From Bacteroidota bacterium (lineage in GTDB: Bacteria > Bacteroidota > Bacteroidia > Chitinophagales > BACL12): DNA of 64,000 bases. Under the pieces are notes generated by a model, which saw nothing but the letters and a program-made list of their open reading frames with translations, was not told the origin of the DNA and ran no database searches. The position numbers and the translations under genes were made by a program. The DNA lies in NCBI GenBank assembly GCA_016706255.1, contig JADJJZ010000029.1, forward strand, positions 434,001 to 498,000, given 5' to 3'. Positions 8,148-17,121 of the stretch are shown piece by piece; the first letter of the stretch is position 1, and the number at the start of each line of letters is the position of its first letter.

Positions 8148-9767
8148 TTATTTGCCACTATACACAAGAACCCCACCAATATAGGTATACAACACCTTCA
8201 CACCAAACAATTCAGCTTCCGGCACGGTCATAATATCTTTATCTAAAACAACAAAATCGGCGAATTTACCTGCTTCCAGACTGCCTTTGTCATTTTCTTC
8301 GAATGCTCCGTATGCGGCCCAAATGGTCATTGCTTTTAATGCTTCTTGTCGCGTTAAAGCGTTTTCTTTTTGAAATCCTTCTTTGGGAAATAATTTTTGA
8401 TCCTTTCTTGCCACTGCAGCGTAAAATCCAAATAAAGGGTTAATACCTTCAACCGGAAAATCACTTCCATCTAAAATAAATCCGTTTTGTTTTAATAAGT
8501 CTTTATACACATAAGCAGCGGTAATTCTCGCGCCTAAACGTTCATCTGCCCAATACATATCACTTGTTGCGTGTGTTGGCTGAACGGAAGGAATGATATT
8601 ATACATGCCGAATTTTTTGATGTCATTTTTATTTACCACCTGACAGTGTTCTACGCGCCAGCGTAAATCATTTTTTCCCTGGAGCACTGTTCCGTATACA
8701 TCTAACACCATTCTGTTGGCAGAATCACCAATTGCATGTGTACACATTTGAAAGCCCATATTATACACTTTTTGTGCTCCTGCAAGCAACGAATCATAAC
8801 TGTAATAATAAATGCCATAATTACCCGGATCATCGCTGTACGGTTGCAATAAACCTGCTCCTCTGCTGCCTAATGCGCCGTCGGCATAAAATTTAAATGC
8901 ATTAACGTGAAAATGTTCTGTATAAATACTTCCGGAAGCACTGAAATAGTCAAATGTTTTTTGATTCGGGTTTGCCATTACATATAAGCGCATTTGCAAT
9001 TTGCCGTTTTCATCCATCATCTTCAGGTTTTGGATTTCCCATAAATCTAACCCTGCATCCTGCACAGAAGTTAAACCTACAGCCATACAATTATCCTGTG
9101 CCAGCATGGCAGCATTTTGCAAAAATGTTTTACTTTTTGTCGGCATTTTTTTCGTTACTAACTCCAAAGCATTATCTAACAAAATACCGGTGCAAACACC
9201 TTGTTTTACTTCAACAATACCACCTGTAATAACGGTTGTAGGCGTTACACCGGTTAATTCAAGTGCTTTTGAATTTACCAATGCTGCGTGCCCGTCTACA
9301 CGCATTAAATACACCGGTGTATTTGGAAATAATTTATCGAGTGCTTCTTTTGTTGGAAATTCTTTTATTTCCCAATCATTTTGATCCCAACCTCTGCCAA
9401 TTACCCAACCACCTGTTTTACTAATATCATGTTTTTTAATTTTTTCGGTTACTTCAAGAAACGAAGTTGTTCCTGTTAAATCAGTATACGATTGTTCGAT
9501 ACCATATTGTAAAAAGTGACAATGTGCATCAATAAATCCGGGATATACAACTTTACCTTCTAAATCGACAACGTTGAGCGACCAATATGTTTCCGCTATT
9601 GTTTCGTTTTTACCAATAGCTAATATTCTTCCATCATCAATAGCCATACTTTGCGCCATTGAAAAAGTAGAATCAACTGTATAAATTTTTGCGTTGGTAA
9701 TAATTAAATCAGCCTCAATTTGTTCGGGCGGAAATAAAAATAAAAATGAGCATACAAAGGGTATCAT
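8148..9767 (-). CDS. YtcJ-type amidohydrolase
   Basis: 539 residues of the amidohydrolase superfamily, amidohydro_3/YtcJ group (metal-dependent hydrolases acting on amide or imine bonds). Motifs in order: GFIDAHCHFLQYG (metal-binding HxH), DGALGSRGA, HAIGDSANR, WRVEHCQV and LDGSDFPVEGINP (the metal-binding Asp). The N-terminus is hydrophobic (MIPFVCSFLFLF) before EADLIITNAKIYTVD, so it may carry a short signal sequence. Its ATG overlaps the SDR stop by 4 bp, implying an operon. The substrate is not predictable from sequence. Confidence 0.85.
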   Translation of the reverse strand: MIPFVCSFLFLFPPEQIEADLIITNAKIYTVDSTFSMAQSMAIDDGRILAIGKNETIAETYWSLNVVDLEGKVVYPGFIDAHCHFLQYGIEQSYTDLTGTTSFLEVTEKIKKHDISKTGGWVIGRGWDQNDWEIKEFPTKEALDKLFPNTPVYLMRVDGHAALVNSKALELTGVTPTTVITGGIVEVKQGVCTGILLDNALELVTKKMPTKSKTFLQNAAMLAQDNCMAVGLTSVQDAGLDLWEIQNLKMMDENGKLQMRLYVMANPNQKTFDYFSASGSIYTEHFHVNAFKFYADGALGSRGAGLLQPYSDDPGNYGIYYYSYDSLLAGAQKVYNMGFQMCTHAIGDSANRMVLDVYGTVLQGKNDLRWRVEHCQVVNKNDIKKFGMYNIIPSVQPTHATSDMYWADERLGARITAAYVYKDLLKQNGFILDGSDFPVEGINPLFGFYAAVARKDQKLFPKEGFQKENALTRQEALKAMTIWAAYGAFEENDKGSLEAGKFADFVVLDKDIMTVPEAELFGVKVLYTYIGGVLVYSGK

Positions 9768-10507
9768 AGTGTGACGCGTTGAATGGGTTCCTGCGTGCTA
9801 TCGATGTTTAAGGCAAGGTGAACATACCTTATGGCTACATCGTGCACATTATAAAGTTGCTGATTTTTATGCAGTTCAACAAATTTATTTTTTGCAGTGA
9901 ATCCCGATTCATCGGCATTGCGGATTTGCGCTTGCATTGCGGTATCGATAACACCCGGTGCAAGCGCAAAAATTCGGGTGGATTGTGATTTCGGTAATTG
10001 AGCCTGTTCCTGCACTAGACAAAGGGTCATCATGTCAATTGCAGCCTTGGTTGAGCAATAAATGCTCCATCCGGCATACGGTGTTTTGGCTGCCCCGGAA
10101 CTTACATTAATTATACATTTATTTATATCAGTTATTTCACCGTATTGATTCAAAAATTGATTCGATAAAATATGTGGTGTTACAATATTGAGCGTATAAG
10201 TTGAATTAATAATATGATTTTCGAGCTTGCCTGCAAATAACATCTCCCCTAAACCACCTGCATTATTTATTAAAACAAGATGTTTAACTGTAGCAGGAAT
10301 TTCAGGCAACTGAATAGAATTTACCAAATTAAAATCTGATAAATCAATTTGCTGATGAAAATAATTTTTGTGTGTAATTGTATTTTTTCGCGCAAATCCG
10401 TAAACTAAAGCACCTGTTCTTTGCAACACATTTAATGCAATGGCATTTCCTAAACCGGAAGAGGTTCCTGTTATTATCCAGATTTCGGAAATTGCTTGCT
10501 CAGGCAT
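9764..10507 (-). CDS. Short-chain dehydrogenase/reductase
   Basis: A 247-residue NAD(P)-dependent SDR. It has the nucleotide-binding GTSSGLG at about residues 14-20, an NNAGG motif near 81-85, and the active-site Ser (INVSSG) with YCSTK (Tyr and Lys) further on. APGVIDTAMQ follows the active site. The overall layout resembles the sepiapterin/benzil reductase (YueD) branch. It sits between aroC (19 bp upstream) and the amidohydrolase (4-bp overlap). The substrate is unknown; there is no evidence linking it to the shikimate pathway apart from proximity. Confidence 0.85.
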   Translation of the reverse strand: MPEQAISEIWIITGTSSGLGNAIALNVLQRTGALVYGFARKNTITHKNYFHQQIDLSDFNLVNSIQLPEIPATVKHLVLINNAGGLGEMLFAGKLENHIINSTYTLNIVTPHILSNQFLNQYGEITDINKCIINVSSGAAKTPYAGWSIYCSTKAAIDMMTLCLVQEQAQLPKSQSTRIFALAPGVIDTAMQAQIRNADESGFTAKNKFVELHKNQQLYNVHDVAIRYVHLALNIDSTQEPIQRVTL

Positions 10508-10526
10508 AAATAATTAATTAAGAAAA

Positions 10527-11609
10527 TTATTTTTGATATGTGCGATGTAATAACATAAAATCAGCAATTACCAAAGCTGCCATTGCTTCAACAATAGGTA
10601 CAGCGCGGGGTAATACACATGGGTCGTGACGGCCTTTACCTTCAACAATTACCGTTTCACCCAAATTATTTACACTTTGTTGTGGTTGCAAAATGGTTGC
10701 TACCGGTTTAAATGCAACTTTAAAATAAATATCCATTCCGTTGCTGATGCCGCCCTGAATACCACCACTGTGATTTGTTTTTGTAACTATTTTTCTTTCC
10801 GCATTTTTTTCAAAAATATCGTTGTGTTCGGAACCTAACATTTTTGTTCCTTCAAACCCACTTCCGTATTCAAATCCTTTTGCAGCATTTATCGACAACA
10901 TGGCCTGACCTAAAGCTGCATGTAATTTATCAAAAACAGGTTCACCTAATCCTGCAGGAACGTTTTTAATCACACAATTAATTGTCCCGCCAATTGTATC
11001 ACCTTGCTTTTTTACTTCAGCAATACGCTCAATCATTTTTTGTGCTGTTGCTTCATCGGGGCAGCGAACAATATTATCTTCTGTTTTTTCAAGATGTAAA
11101 TCCTGATAATTTTTGTCCAGCACAATATCACCCACTGCACTTACATATGCCTGAGCAGTAATTCCATACTGTTGAAGCAATTGTTTAGCGATGCTGCCTG
11201 CCACCACGCGTGCGGCAGTTTCCCTTGCTGAACTTCTACCCCCACCCCTATGGTCGCGAAAACCATATTTTTGGTCATAGGTAAAATCGGCATGACTTGG
11301 ACGATAATTCTCTGTTAAATGGGCGTAATCTTTTGATTTCTGGTCCTCATTACGAATTATAATTCCGATAGGCGTTCCGGTAGTTTTGCCATCGTAAACA
11401 CCACTTAAAATCTCAAATGCATCAGCTTCCTGCCGTTGTGTAACAATTTTCGACTGCCCCGGCTTGCGTCTTGCCATTTCATTATACATGAAATCGAGGT
11501 CAAGCTGAATACCCGGAGGGCAGCCATCAATAACAACACCAAGGGCCACACCGTGCGATTCACCGAAAGTGCTGATTCGAAATAAAGTTCCAAAAGAGTT
11601 CCCCGCCAT
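10527..11609 (-). CDS. aroC: Chorismate synthase
   Basis: Makes chorismate from 5-enolpyruvylshikimate-3-phosphate using reduced FMN, the last common step of aromatic amino acid and folate synthesis. All 360 residues align with the family: N-terminal GTLFRISTFGESHG, then RRKPGQS, the RPSHADFTYDQKYG..RDHRGGGRSSARET signature, SGGIQGGIS, and the C-terminal RHDPCVLPRAVPIVEAM. The start MAGNSFG is the usual one. It heads a leftward run with the SDR and amidohydrolase genes; hutI is divergent. Confidence 0.97.
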   Translation of the reverse strand: MAGNSFGTLFRISTFGESHGVALGVVIDGCPPGIQLDLDFMYNEMARRKPGQSKIVTQRQEADAFEILSGVYDGKTTGTPIGIIIRNEDQKSKDYAHLTENYRPSHADFTYDQKYGFRDHRGGGRSSARETAARVVAGSIAKQLLQQYGITAQAYVSAVGDIVLDKNYQDLHLEKTEDNIVRCPDEATAQKMIERIAEVKKQGDTIGGTINCVIKNVPAGLGEPVFDKLHAALGQAMLSINAAKGFEYGSGFEGTKMLGSEHNDIFEKNAERKIVTKTNHSGGIQGGISNGMDIYFKVAFKPVATILQPQQSVNNLGETVIVEGKGRHDPCVLPRAVPIVEAMAALVIADFMLLHRTYQK

Positions 11610-11677
11610 AAGTGCGAAATTACGCAGAACAGGTTATTTTTTTCTGTTTACAGCGATTTCACGGATATTTGCAACTG

Positions 11678-12898
11678 ATGGCAGCTACCCTGATTAGTAA
11701 TATTAAAACGCTTTGGCAGACAGACGACGGAACACGTGTGGTTTTGCGTGGTAAAGCAATGGCAACGATTCCGCATCTCAATAACGCGTGGCTATTGATT
11801 GAAAACGGTTTGATTGCTGATTTTGGCACAATGGATACCATACCTGAAATGAATTGCACACAAATTGATGCATCAGGAAAAATGGTGTTACCCGCATGGG
11901 TAGATAGTCACACACATCTTGTTTTTGCCGGCAACCGCGCTGAAGAATTTGCCATGCGGATTAAAGGCAAAACTTACGAAGACATTGCTGCTGCCGGTGG
12001 CGGCATTATAAAATCAGCGGCTAAAATGCGGGGAATGGATGAAAGCGAATTATTTGATAAAGCGCAGGAACGTTTAGAACATCTAATTCAGCTTGGCACG
12101 GGAACAATTGAAATAAAAAGTGGTTATGGATTATCTACTGCAGCAGAATTAAAAATGTTGCGTGTAATCAGGAAATTAAAAGAGAAAAATCAAATCGAGA
12201 TAAAAGCTACCTTTTTAGGTGCACATGCAATACCAACAGAATATAAAAATAATCGCTCCGGGTATATTGATTTAATTATTGATGAAATGTTGCCAAAAAT
12301 TGCTGATGAACAATTAGCAAATTATTGTGATGTATTTTGTGAAGAAGGCTATTTTACCAATGAAGAAACCGATCGAATTTTAGCTGCTGCATCGGAATTT
12401 GATATCAAACCAAAAATTCATGTAAATCAGTTTACCAATACCGGAGGCATACAAACCGGAATTAAAAATAATGCCATTAGTGTTGATCATTTGGAACATT
12501 TGGGAGAAGCCGAAATAAATGCCTTATTACAAAGCAATACATTACCTGTTGCTTTACCCGGATGTTCGTTTTTTATTCAGATACCATACACACCCGGAAG
12601 AAAATTAATTGATGCAGGATTACCTATCGTGTTAGCAAGTGATTTTAATCCCGGTTCATGCCCGTCAGGCAATATGGCATTTGTTGTAGCACTTGCTTGC
12701 ATACAAATGAAATTAACACCTGAAGAGGCCATTAATGCAGCAACTTTAAACGGTGCTGCAGCGCTTGAACTCAGCAATAAAGTGGGCTCCATCGCAAAAG
12801 GAAAACAAGCGCGTTTAATCATAACAAAACCCATTGAAAGTTTAGCTGAAATACCTTATCGCTTTGGTGCAAATTTAATTGACCGGGTAATTATTTAA
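11678..12898 (+). CDS. hutI: Imidazolonepropionase
   Basis: Hydrolyses imidazolone-5-propionate to N-formimino-L-glutamate in histidine degradation. Diagnostic features: an HxH metal site in DSHTHLVFAGNRAEEF, the segment GGGIIKSAAKMR, GTIEIKSGYGL, a conserved GAHAIP, and the C-terminal SDFNPGSCPSGNM. I start at ATG 11678 (406 residues, MAATLISN), which matches the family's length. An ATG at 11612 would add 22 unlike residues and sit 2 bp from aroC. No other hut genes are in the window. Confidence 0.93.
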   Translation: MAATLISNIKTLWQTDDGTRVVLRGKAMATIPHLNNAWLLIENGLIADFGTMDTIPEMNCTQIDASGKMVLPAWVDSHTHLVFAGNRAEEFAMRIKGKTYEDIAAAGGGIIKSAAKMRGMDESELFDKAQERLEHLIQLGTGTIEIKSGYGLSTAAELKMLRVIRKLKEKNQIEIKATFLGAHAIPTEYKNNRSGYIDLIIDEMLPKIADEQLANYCDVFCEEGYFTNEETDRILAAASEFDIKPKIHVNQFTNTGGIQTGIKNNAISVDHLEHLGEAEINALLQSNTLPVALPGCSFFIQIPYTPGRKLIDAGLPIVLASDFNPGSCPSGNMAFVVALACIQMKLTPEEAINAATLNGAAALELSNKVGSIAKGKQARLIITKPIESLAEIPYRFGANLIDRVII

Positions 12899-13029
12899 TC
12901 CTCGCTTTACAATATTTTGCGCACGAAACTGTCTATAGTTATAGCTGACAGTTGTATTGTCATTTTACAGTCTTTTTACACTTATTAACAATTCATTAAG
13001 CAACAATTTTAGCATGGTTGCGTTAATAC

Positions 13030-13158
13030 ATGAAATTCAAGGCCATGCCTAACCGAAGAAATCAAAGTCCGGCAAACAAGGACGAACAATTTGTAATTTG
13101 GTTCAAACTCTTATGGGGAGGAATATTATCTGTTGCATTGATTCTACTGATGATATAA
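13030..13158 (+). CDS. Possible 42-residue single-helix membrane protein
   Basis: This ORF in the 416-bp gap between hutI and 13315 encodes a basic N-terminus (MKFKAMPNRRNQ) followed by one hydrophobic helix, WFKLLWGGILSVALILLMI, and then stops. It looks like the cytoplasmic tail and anchor of class A penicillin-binding proteins, so it could be a gene remnant or a genuine small membrane protein. There is no strong promoter or ribosome site to decide. The rest of the gap shows only a weak hairpin at 13207. Confidence 0.3.
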   Translation: MKFKAMPNRRNQSPANKDEQFVIWFKLLWGGILSVALILLMI

Positions 13159-13206
13159 TCGGGGATGATGCGGGAGATAATATTCCGAGAGTTATTTTGA
13201 ATGCAT

Positions 13207-13228
13207 AAAATGTTATGTAAACATTTTT
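13207..13228. terminator. Weak AT-rich hairpin
   Basis: AAAATGTT (13207-13214) pairs with AACATTTT (13220-13227) over a 5-nt loop and is followed by T residues. It could terminate transcripts from hutI or the small ORF. Low GC makes it weak. Confidence 0.35.
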
Positions 13229-13314
13229 ACCACTGTCTTATTTAAATAAATTATATTAGTTTGCTTGTAGCGTATTAGGCAACGTAGCAGACATTTATTA
13301 CGCCAAAAGGAATA

Positions 13315-13962
13315 ATGTTATATTTGGCATTACAAATTATACATTTTATTCCTATACAATTGATTATTAATATCTTCCACGCTGTCTATTTTACAACCTT
13401 TGGGCATTATTTAATAAACCTGAATATAATTGCATGCCTGGTATTTTTATTGTTAAGTTTCAAACGACCTCAATTTATTGGTTCAGATGTCTTAAAAAAA
13501 TCGGCTATATTTAACATCCGATTATTCATTTTAGCTGCAATATTAGCTTTACTTGGAGAATTATTTTCCACTTATCAAATGTATTATTTAAATAACTCAG
13601 CTAATGAATATGAAAATCAGGCTTTTCTAAAAAATGACAGACTGTTTGGGAAATATTGGTATGGCTATTGGGGGTATAGTTTGTTTTATTTACTCGCAAT
13701 AATATTAATGTTTATTAAACCGATCAGGCAAAACTATTTTTTTTCGTTTATCGTAATGCTTTTGAGTCAGGCCGTTTTGATGTTCAACCGTTTTATAATT
13801 ATTGTAACTTCCAGCCATCGGGATTATATTCCATCGTCATGGACAATGTATTTTAACTGGAAAGCATATTTATTATGCACAGTTTTACCCGGTTTAATGT
13901 TTTCTTGTCTACTTATTTTATTTTTTAAAAGGAAGAATCCAATTTCAAAGGATAAAACCTGA
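13315..13962 (+). CDS. Polytopic membrane protein with NrfD/ActC-like C-terminus
   Basis: 215 residues with about six hydrophobic segments. Near the end, MFNRFIIIVTSSHRDYIPSS is followed by WTMY; this closely resembles a conserved segment of ActC/NrfD quinol-interacting subunits (ERFVIIVTSLHRDFLPSSW in my memory of alternative complex III). It also has a WYGYWGYSLFYLLAI segment like the preceding NrfD helix. The protein is about half the usual size, and no iron-sulfur, cytochrome or molybdopterin partner is adjacent. It may be a diverged stand-alone relative; function unknown. Confidence 0.5.
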   Translation: MLYLALQIIHFIPIQLIINIFHAVYFTTFGHYLINLNIIACLVFLLLSFKRPQFIGSDVLKKSAIFNIRLFILAAILALLGELFSTYQMYYLNNSANEYENQAFLKNDRLFGKYWYGYWGYSLFYLLAIILMFIKPIRQNYFFSFIVMLLSQAVLMFNRFIIIVTSSHRDYIPSSWTMYFNWKAYLLCTVLPGLMFSCLLILFFKRKNPISKDKT

Positions 13963-14123
13963 ATTCGAACCAATATAATTGGTTTGTACAAAGGATTTTT
14001 AGGAAGGAATATCTACACTACTCAACAAAGTAAGCTGCGATAATTGAATAAAATAAGCAGTGGTTGCCCAATTTAATTAACATCGAACTAATTGAATATC
14101 ACTACTGTTCTTAACCATATTAC

Positions 14124-14131
14124 TATCTTTG
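14124..14131 (+). promoter_or_regulatory. Bacteroidota -7 element for the thiolase gene
   Basis: TATCTTTG matches the Bacteroidota consensus TAnnTTTG. It lies 28 bp before the thiolase ATG. No clear TTG -33 element is seen at the usual spacing. Confidence 0.45.
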
Positions 14132-14159
14132 CGGCGAAATTTAAATAACCTTACTAAAT

Positions 14160-15338
14160 ATGAAAGAAGTTTATATCGTATCAGTTGCCCGCACACCGAT
14201 TGGAAGTTTTGGTGGTGGATTAGCAACTTTAACCGCACCACAACTTGGGGCTCATGTTATTAAAGCCGCAGTTGAACGTGCCGGAATCAAGAGTTCAGAT
14301 GTTCAGGAAGTGTATATGGGTAATGTGTTACCGGCCAATATTGGTCAGGCACCGGTTACTCAGGCGATGCTAGCAGCGGGATTGCCAGATACGGTTAATT
14401 CTACAACTATAAACAAAGTTTGTGCTTCAGGTATGAAAGCCATTATGATTGGTGCTCAGCAAATTATGCTTGGCATGAGTGATATCGTGGTTGCCGGAGG
14501 AATGGAAAGTATGAGCAATACGCCATATTACCTCACCAAAGAGCGCTGGGGAGCCAAAATGGGCAATAGTGAAGTGGTGGATGGTATTATAAAAGATGGT
14601 CTCTGGGACCCTTATGGCAACAAACACATGGGTTCATGCGGCGAAACCTGTGCCCGCGAATACAATTTCAGTCGCGAAGACCAGGATAATTACGCTATCG
14701 AAAGCTACAAACGTGCTGCTGCAGCGTGGAAAAACGGCGATTTTAAAAATGAAGTTGTTCCTGTAGTTATACCTCAGAAAAAAGGTGACCCGATAGTGGT
14801 TAGTGAAGATGAAGATTTTACGAAAGTGAAATTCGACAAAGTACCTTCACTTGCACCTGCTTTTGAAAAAACCGGAACCATTACTGCTGCAAATGCTTCA
14901 AATATCAACGATGGTGCTTCGGCAGTGGTATTAATGAGCAAAGAACGTGCGGAAGCAATGGGTATTAAACCTTTAGCTAAAATTTTGGCTTTCGCTGATG
15001 CGCAGCAAGCACCTGAATGGTTTACCACAACACCGGCTAAAGCAATGCCAAAAGCTATTGCTGATGCAGGTTTGACCATTGGTGATATTGATTATTTTGA
15101 AATTAATGAGGCTTTTGCTGTTGTAGCATTAGCAAATATGAAAGAATTGGGTATTAGTCACGACAAAACCAATATTTACGGTGGTGGCGTATCCATTGGT
15201 CACCCGATTGGTAGCTCAGGAGCACGTATTACCATTACGCTGTTAAGTGCGTTACAAAATAACAATGCACGTTATGGTTGTGCCGGTATTTGTAACGGTG
15301 GCGGTGGTGCAAGTGCTATTGTGATTGAAAGAATGTAA
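14160..15338 (+). CDS. atoB: Acetyl-CoA C-acetyltransferase (thiolase)
   Basis: Condenses two acetyl-CoA to acetoacetyl-CoA, or runs in reverse in beta-oxidation and ketone body use. The 392 residues carry every thiolase signature: nucleophile Cys88 in NKVCASGMKA, GGMESMSNTPY, INEAFAV, GGGVSIGHPIGSSGAR with the catalytic His, and the second Cys (about 378) in CAGICNGGGGASA. The biosynthetic-type loop supports acetoacetyl-CoA specificity, but a long-chain thiolase cannot be excluded. It is monocistronic, between its own -7 element and a terminator. Confidence 0.93.
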   Translation: MKEVYIVSVARTPIGSFGGGLATLTAPQLGAHVIKAAVERAGIKSSDVQEVYMGNVLPANIGQAPVTQAMLAAGLPDTVNSTTINKVCASGMKAIMIGAQQIMLGMSDIVVAGGMESMSNTPYYLTKERWGAKMGNSEVVDGIIKDGLWDPYGNKHMGSCGETCAREYNFSREDQDNYAIESYKRAAAAWKNGDFKNEVVPVVIPQKKGDPIVVSEDEDFTKVKFDKVPSLAPAFEKTGTITAANASNINDGASAVVLMSKERAEAMGIKPLAKILAFADAQQAPEWFTTTPAKAMPKAIADAGLTIGDIDYFEINEAFAVVALANMKELGISHDKTNIYGGGVSIGHPIGSSGARITITLLSALQNNNARYGCAGICNGGGGASAIVIERM

Positions 15339-15410
15339 ACTGAAAAATTTACAGAAATGTAGATTATAAACAGTTCTGACACAATAAATTCGCTAAAAAA
15401 GTCATTTATA

Positions 15411-15438
15411 TGCCTGAGTTTTACACTCGGGCATTTTT
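15411..15438 (+). terminator. Intrinsic terminator after thiolase
   Basis: TGCCTGAGT (15411-15419) pairs with ACTCGGGCA (15425-15433), with one G-U pair, followed by TTTTTA. It lies 73 bp past the thiolase stop. Confidence 0.75.
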
Positions 15439-15455
15439 ATTGCAACCAAATCAAT

Positions 15456-16379
15456 ATGCGTCAACTACGAATAATAATATTCAGCCTTTTTATTTTTATA
15501 AGCGGTTACGCTCAGGCTCAACAGCCCGAGATCAAGGGCATTACACCTGAAAATTTGCTCAAATTGCAGCAATATGAAGATACCCTGCAATTTCTGGGAG
15601 ATTCAATGGTGCAAAGCTTAAGCTGGGAAATAAGAGAAGCCGCATGTATTCAGTTTCTCAAAAAAATGAAGCAGGCCTTACTCATTGAAAATTCGTACCT
15701 CTACCCTTTCGATTCCATTAAAACGGCTTCATTTGTAAAACCCAATGATAATTCCTTCAGGATAATAACCTGGCAATTAGCCATGAAAGACATGTCGCAT
15801 CGCTATTTTGGCACGATTCAAATGAACAGTGCCCAAATTAAAATGTATCCCCTAATTGACATGAGTTTGTTTGTTAAAAACCCCGAGGATACCCTGCTTT
15901 CGAATAATAGCTGGTACGGATGTTTATATTATAACATTGTAAAAAAGACCTATAAAAACAATACTTACTACATGTTGTTTGGCTGGGATGCCAATGATAT
16001 GTTTAGTAACAAAAAACTGGTAGACGTACTCACTTTTGATAAAATGGGTCAGCCGATGTTTGGCTATCCGATGTTTTTATATAAAGATGACCCCGACCCT
16101 AAAACCCGCGTCATTATTGAATATAAGGAGGATGCATCGCCAACTGTCAACTATGATGATAAGGAAGAAATGATTATCATTTCCTACCTGCGGCCGGAAA
16201 ACCCAATGTCGGAAGGCATTTACTTTACATATATTCCTGATGGCACTTATGTGGGATTTTACTTCAAAAAAGGCATGTGGCATTTTAAGGAAAAAGTGTT
16301 CGACAGGGAAATGAAACAGGCTCCCGATAATACGCCGAAACAAAAAGGTGAAGACCCGAATATGTATATCAAGGAGTAA
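15456..16379 (+). CDS. Secreted protein of unknown function
   Basis: 307 residues with a cleavable signal peptide (residues 1-21, ending GYAQAQ). The mature part is mixed alpha/beta with many aromatic residues and no motif I recognise. It contains segments such as SWYGCLYYNIV and YYMLFGWDAND. Its C-terminus is hydrophilic (QAPDNTPKQKGEDP) and lacks a T9SS sorting domain, so a periplasmic location is likely. It converges on the methyltransferase gene with only 1 bp between the stop codons. Confidence 0.6.
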   Translation: MRQLRIIIFSLFIFISGYAQAQQPEIKGITPENLLKLQQYEDTLQFLGDSMVQSLSWEIREAACIQFLKKMKQALLIENSYLYPFDSIKTASFVKPNDNSFRIITWQLAMKDMSHRYFGTIQMNSAQIKMYPLIDMSLFVKNPEDTLLSNNSWYGCLYYNIVKKTYKNNTYYMLFGWDANDMFSNKKLVDVLTFDKMGQPMFGYPMFLYKDDPDPKTRVIIEYKEDASPTVNYDDKEEMIIISYLRPENPMSEGIYFTYIPDGTYVGFYFKKGMWHFKEKVFDREMKQAPDNTPKQKGEDPNMYIKE

Positions 16380-16380
16380 T

Positions 16381-17121
16381 TTATCGGCCTTTTATCACAC
16401 TTAGGGCAATTCCGGTGGCAACTGCTGCATTTAACGATTCTGCTTTACCTATTGCCGGTATTTTAACTTCCATTGAGCATAACTTCAATACATTATCGCC
16501 AATGCCGTGCGATTCGCTGCCAATTACCAGAAATCCGGATTTTTTAAAATTGCAGGAATAAATGTTTTGACCTTTGAGCGTGGTCGCTATTGCCAGATTC
16601 GGATATTGAGATAAAAATGCAGGTAAATCGGTATAATATACCTTTGTTCGAAACAGGCTGCCCATCGAACTTTGCACCACTTTGGGATTGTATAATTCAA
16701 CTGTATCCACGCTGCATATAATCGTTTCAATACCAAACCATTCAGCAGTGCGGATAATTGTTCCGAAGTTCCCGGGATCGCTTATGCCGTCTAAAATTAA
16801 AGCCCAATTATTTTCCGGTGTAAATGATTGAATATCAAACTGCATTTTCTTCATAACGCCTAAAACATCAGGAGATGTTGATAGGGATGAAATTTGCTGC
16901 ATTTCTTTTTCAGTAACTGTTTCAACCACCAAATGTTGTGGTAATTGGATTTTATTTGACGCTAACCATTGGTTTGTCGCAACTAAACGCCTCAATTCAA
17001 CGTTTCCCAACAGTGCCTCTGTGATTAATTTATCGCCTTCTATGATAAATTCATCATAATTTTGGCGATACTTTTTAAGTTTCAGGCTTTTTAGATGGTT
17101 AATTTGAGCTTTCGTCAACAT
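16381..17121 (-). CDS. TrmH/SpoU-family RNA methyltransferase (RlmB-like)
   Basis: A 246-residue SAM-dependent 2'-O-ribose methyltransferase of rRNA or tRNA with the trefoil-knot SPOUT fold. The N-terminal 90 residues form an SpoU substrate-binding domain (LKKYRQNYDEFIIEGDKLI). Motif 1 is LDGISDPGNFGTIIRTAEW, motif 2 is VQSSMGSLFRTKV, and motif 3 comprises LVIGSESHGI followed by IPAIGKAESLNAAVATGIA. The exact target nucleotide cannot be told. Its start codon overlaps the divergent TamL-like gene by 27 bp. Confidence 0.88.
   Translation of the reverse strand: MLTKAQINHLKSLKLKKYRQNYDEFIIEGDKLITEALLGNVELRRLVATNQWLASNKIQLPQHLVVETVTEKEMQQISSLSTSPDVLGVMKKMQFDIQSFTPENNWALILDGISDPGNFGTIIRTAEWFGIETIICSVDTVELYNPKVVQSSMGSLFRTKVYYTDLPAFLSQYPNLAIATTLKGQNIYSCNFKKSGFLVIGSESHGIGDNVLKLCSMEVKIPAIGKAESLNAAVATGIALSVIKGR

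Noticed and set aside
8954..9384. Plus-strand frames inside the amidohydrolase gene
   Set aside because: They are antisense to a well-supported enzyme gene.
13955..13985. tRNA T-arm-like GGTTCGAATTC on the minus strand
   Set aside because: Flanking bases do not form a T stem and no acceptor or anticodon arms fit.
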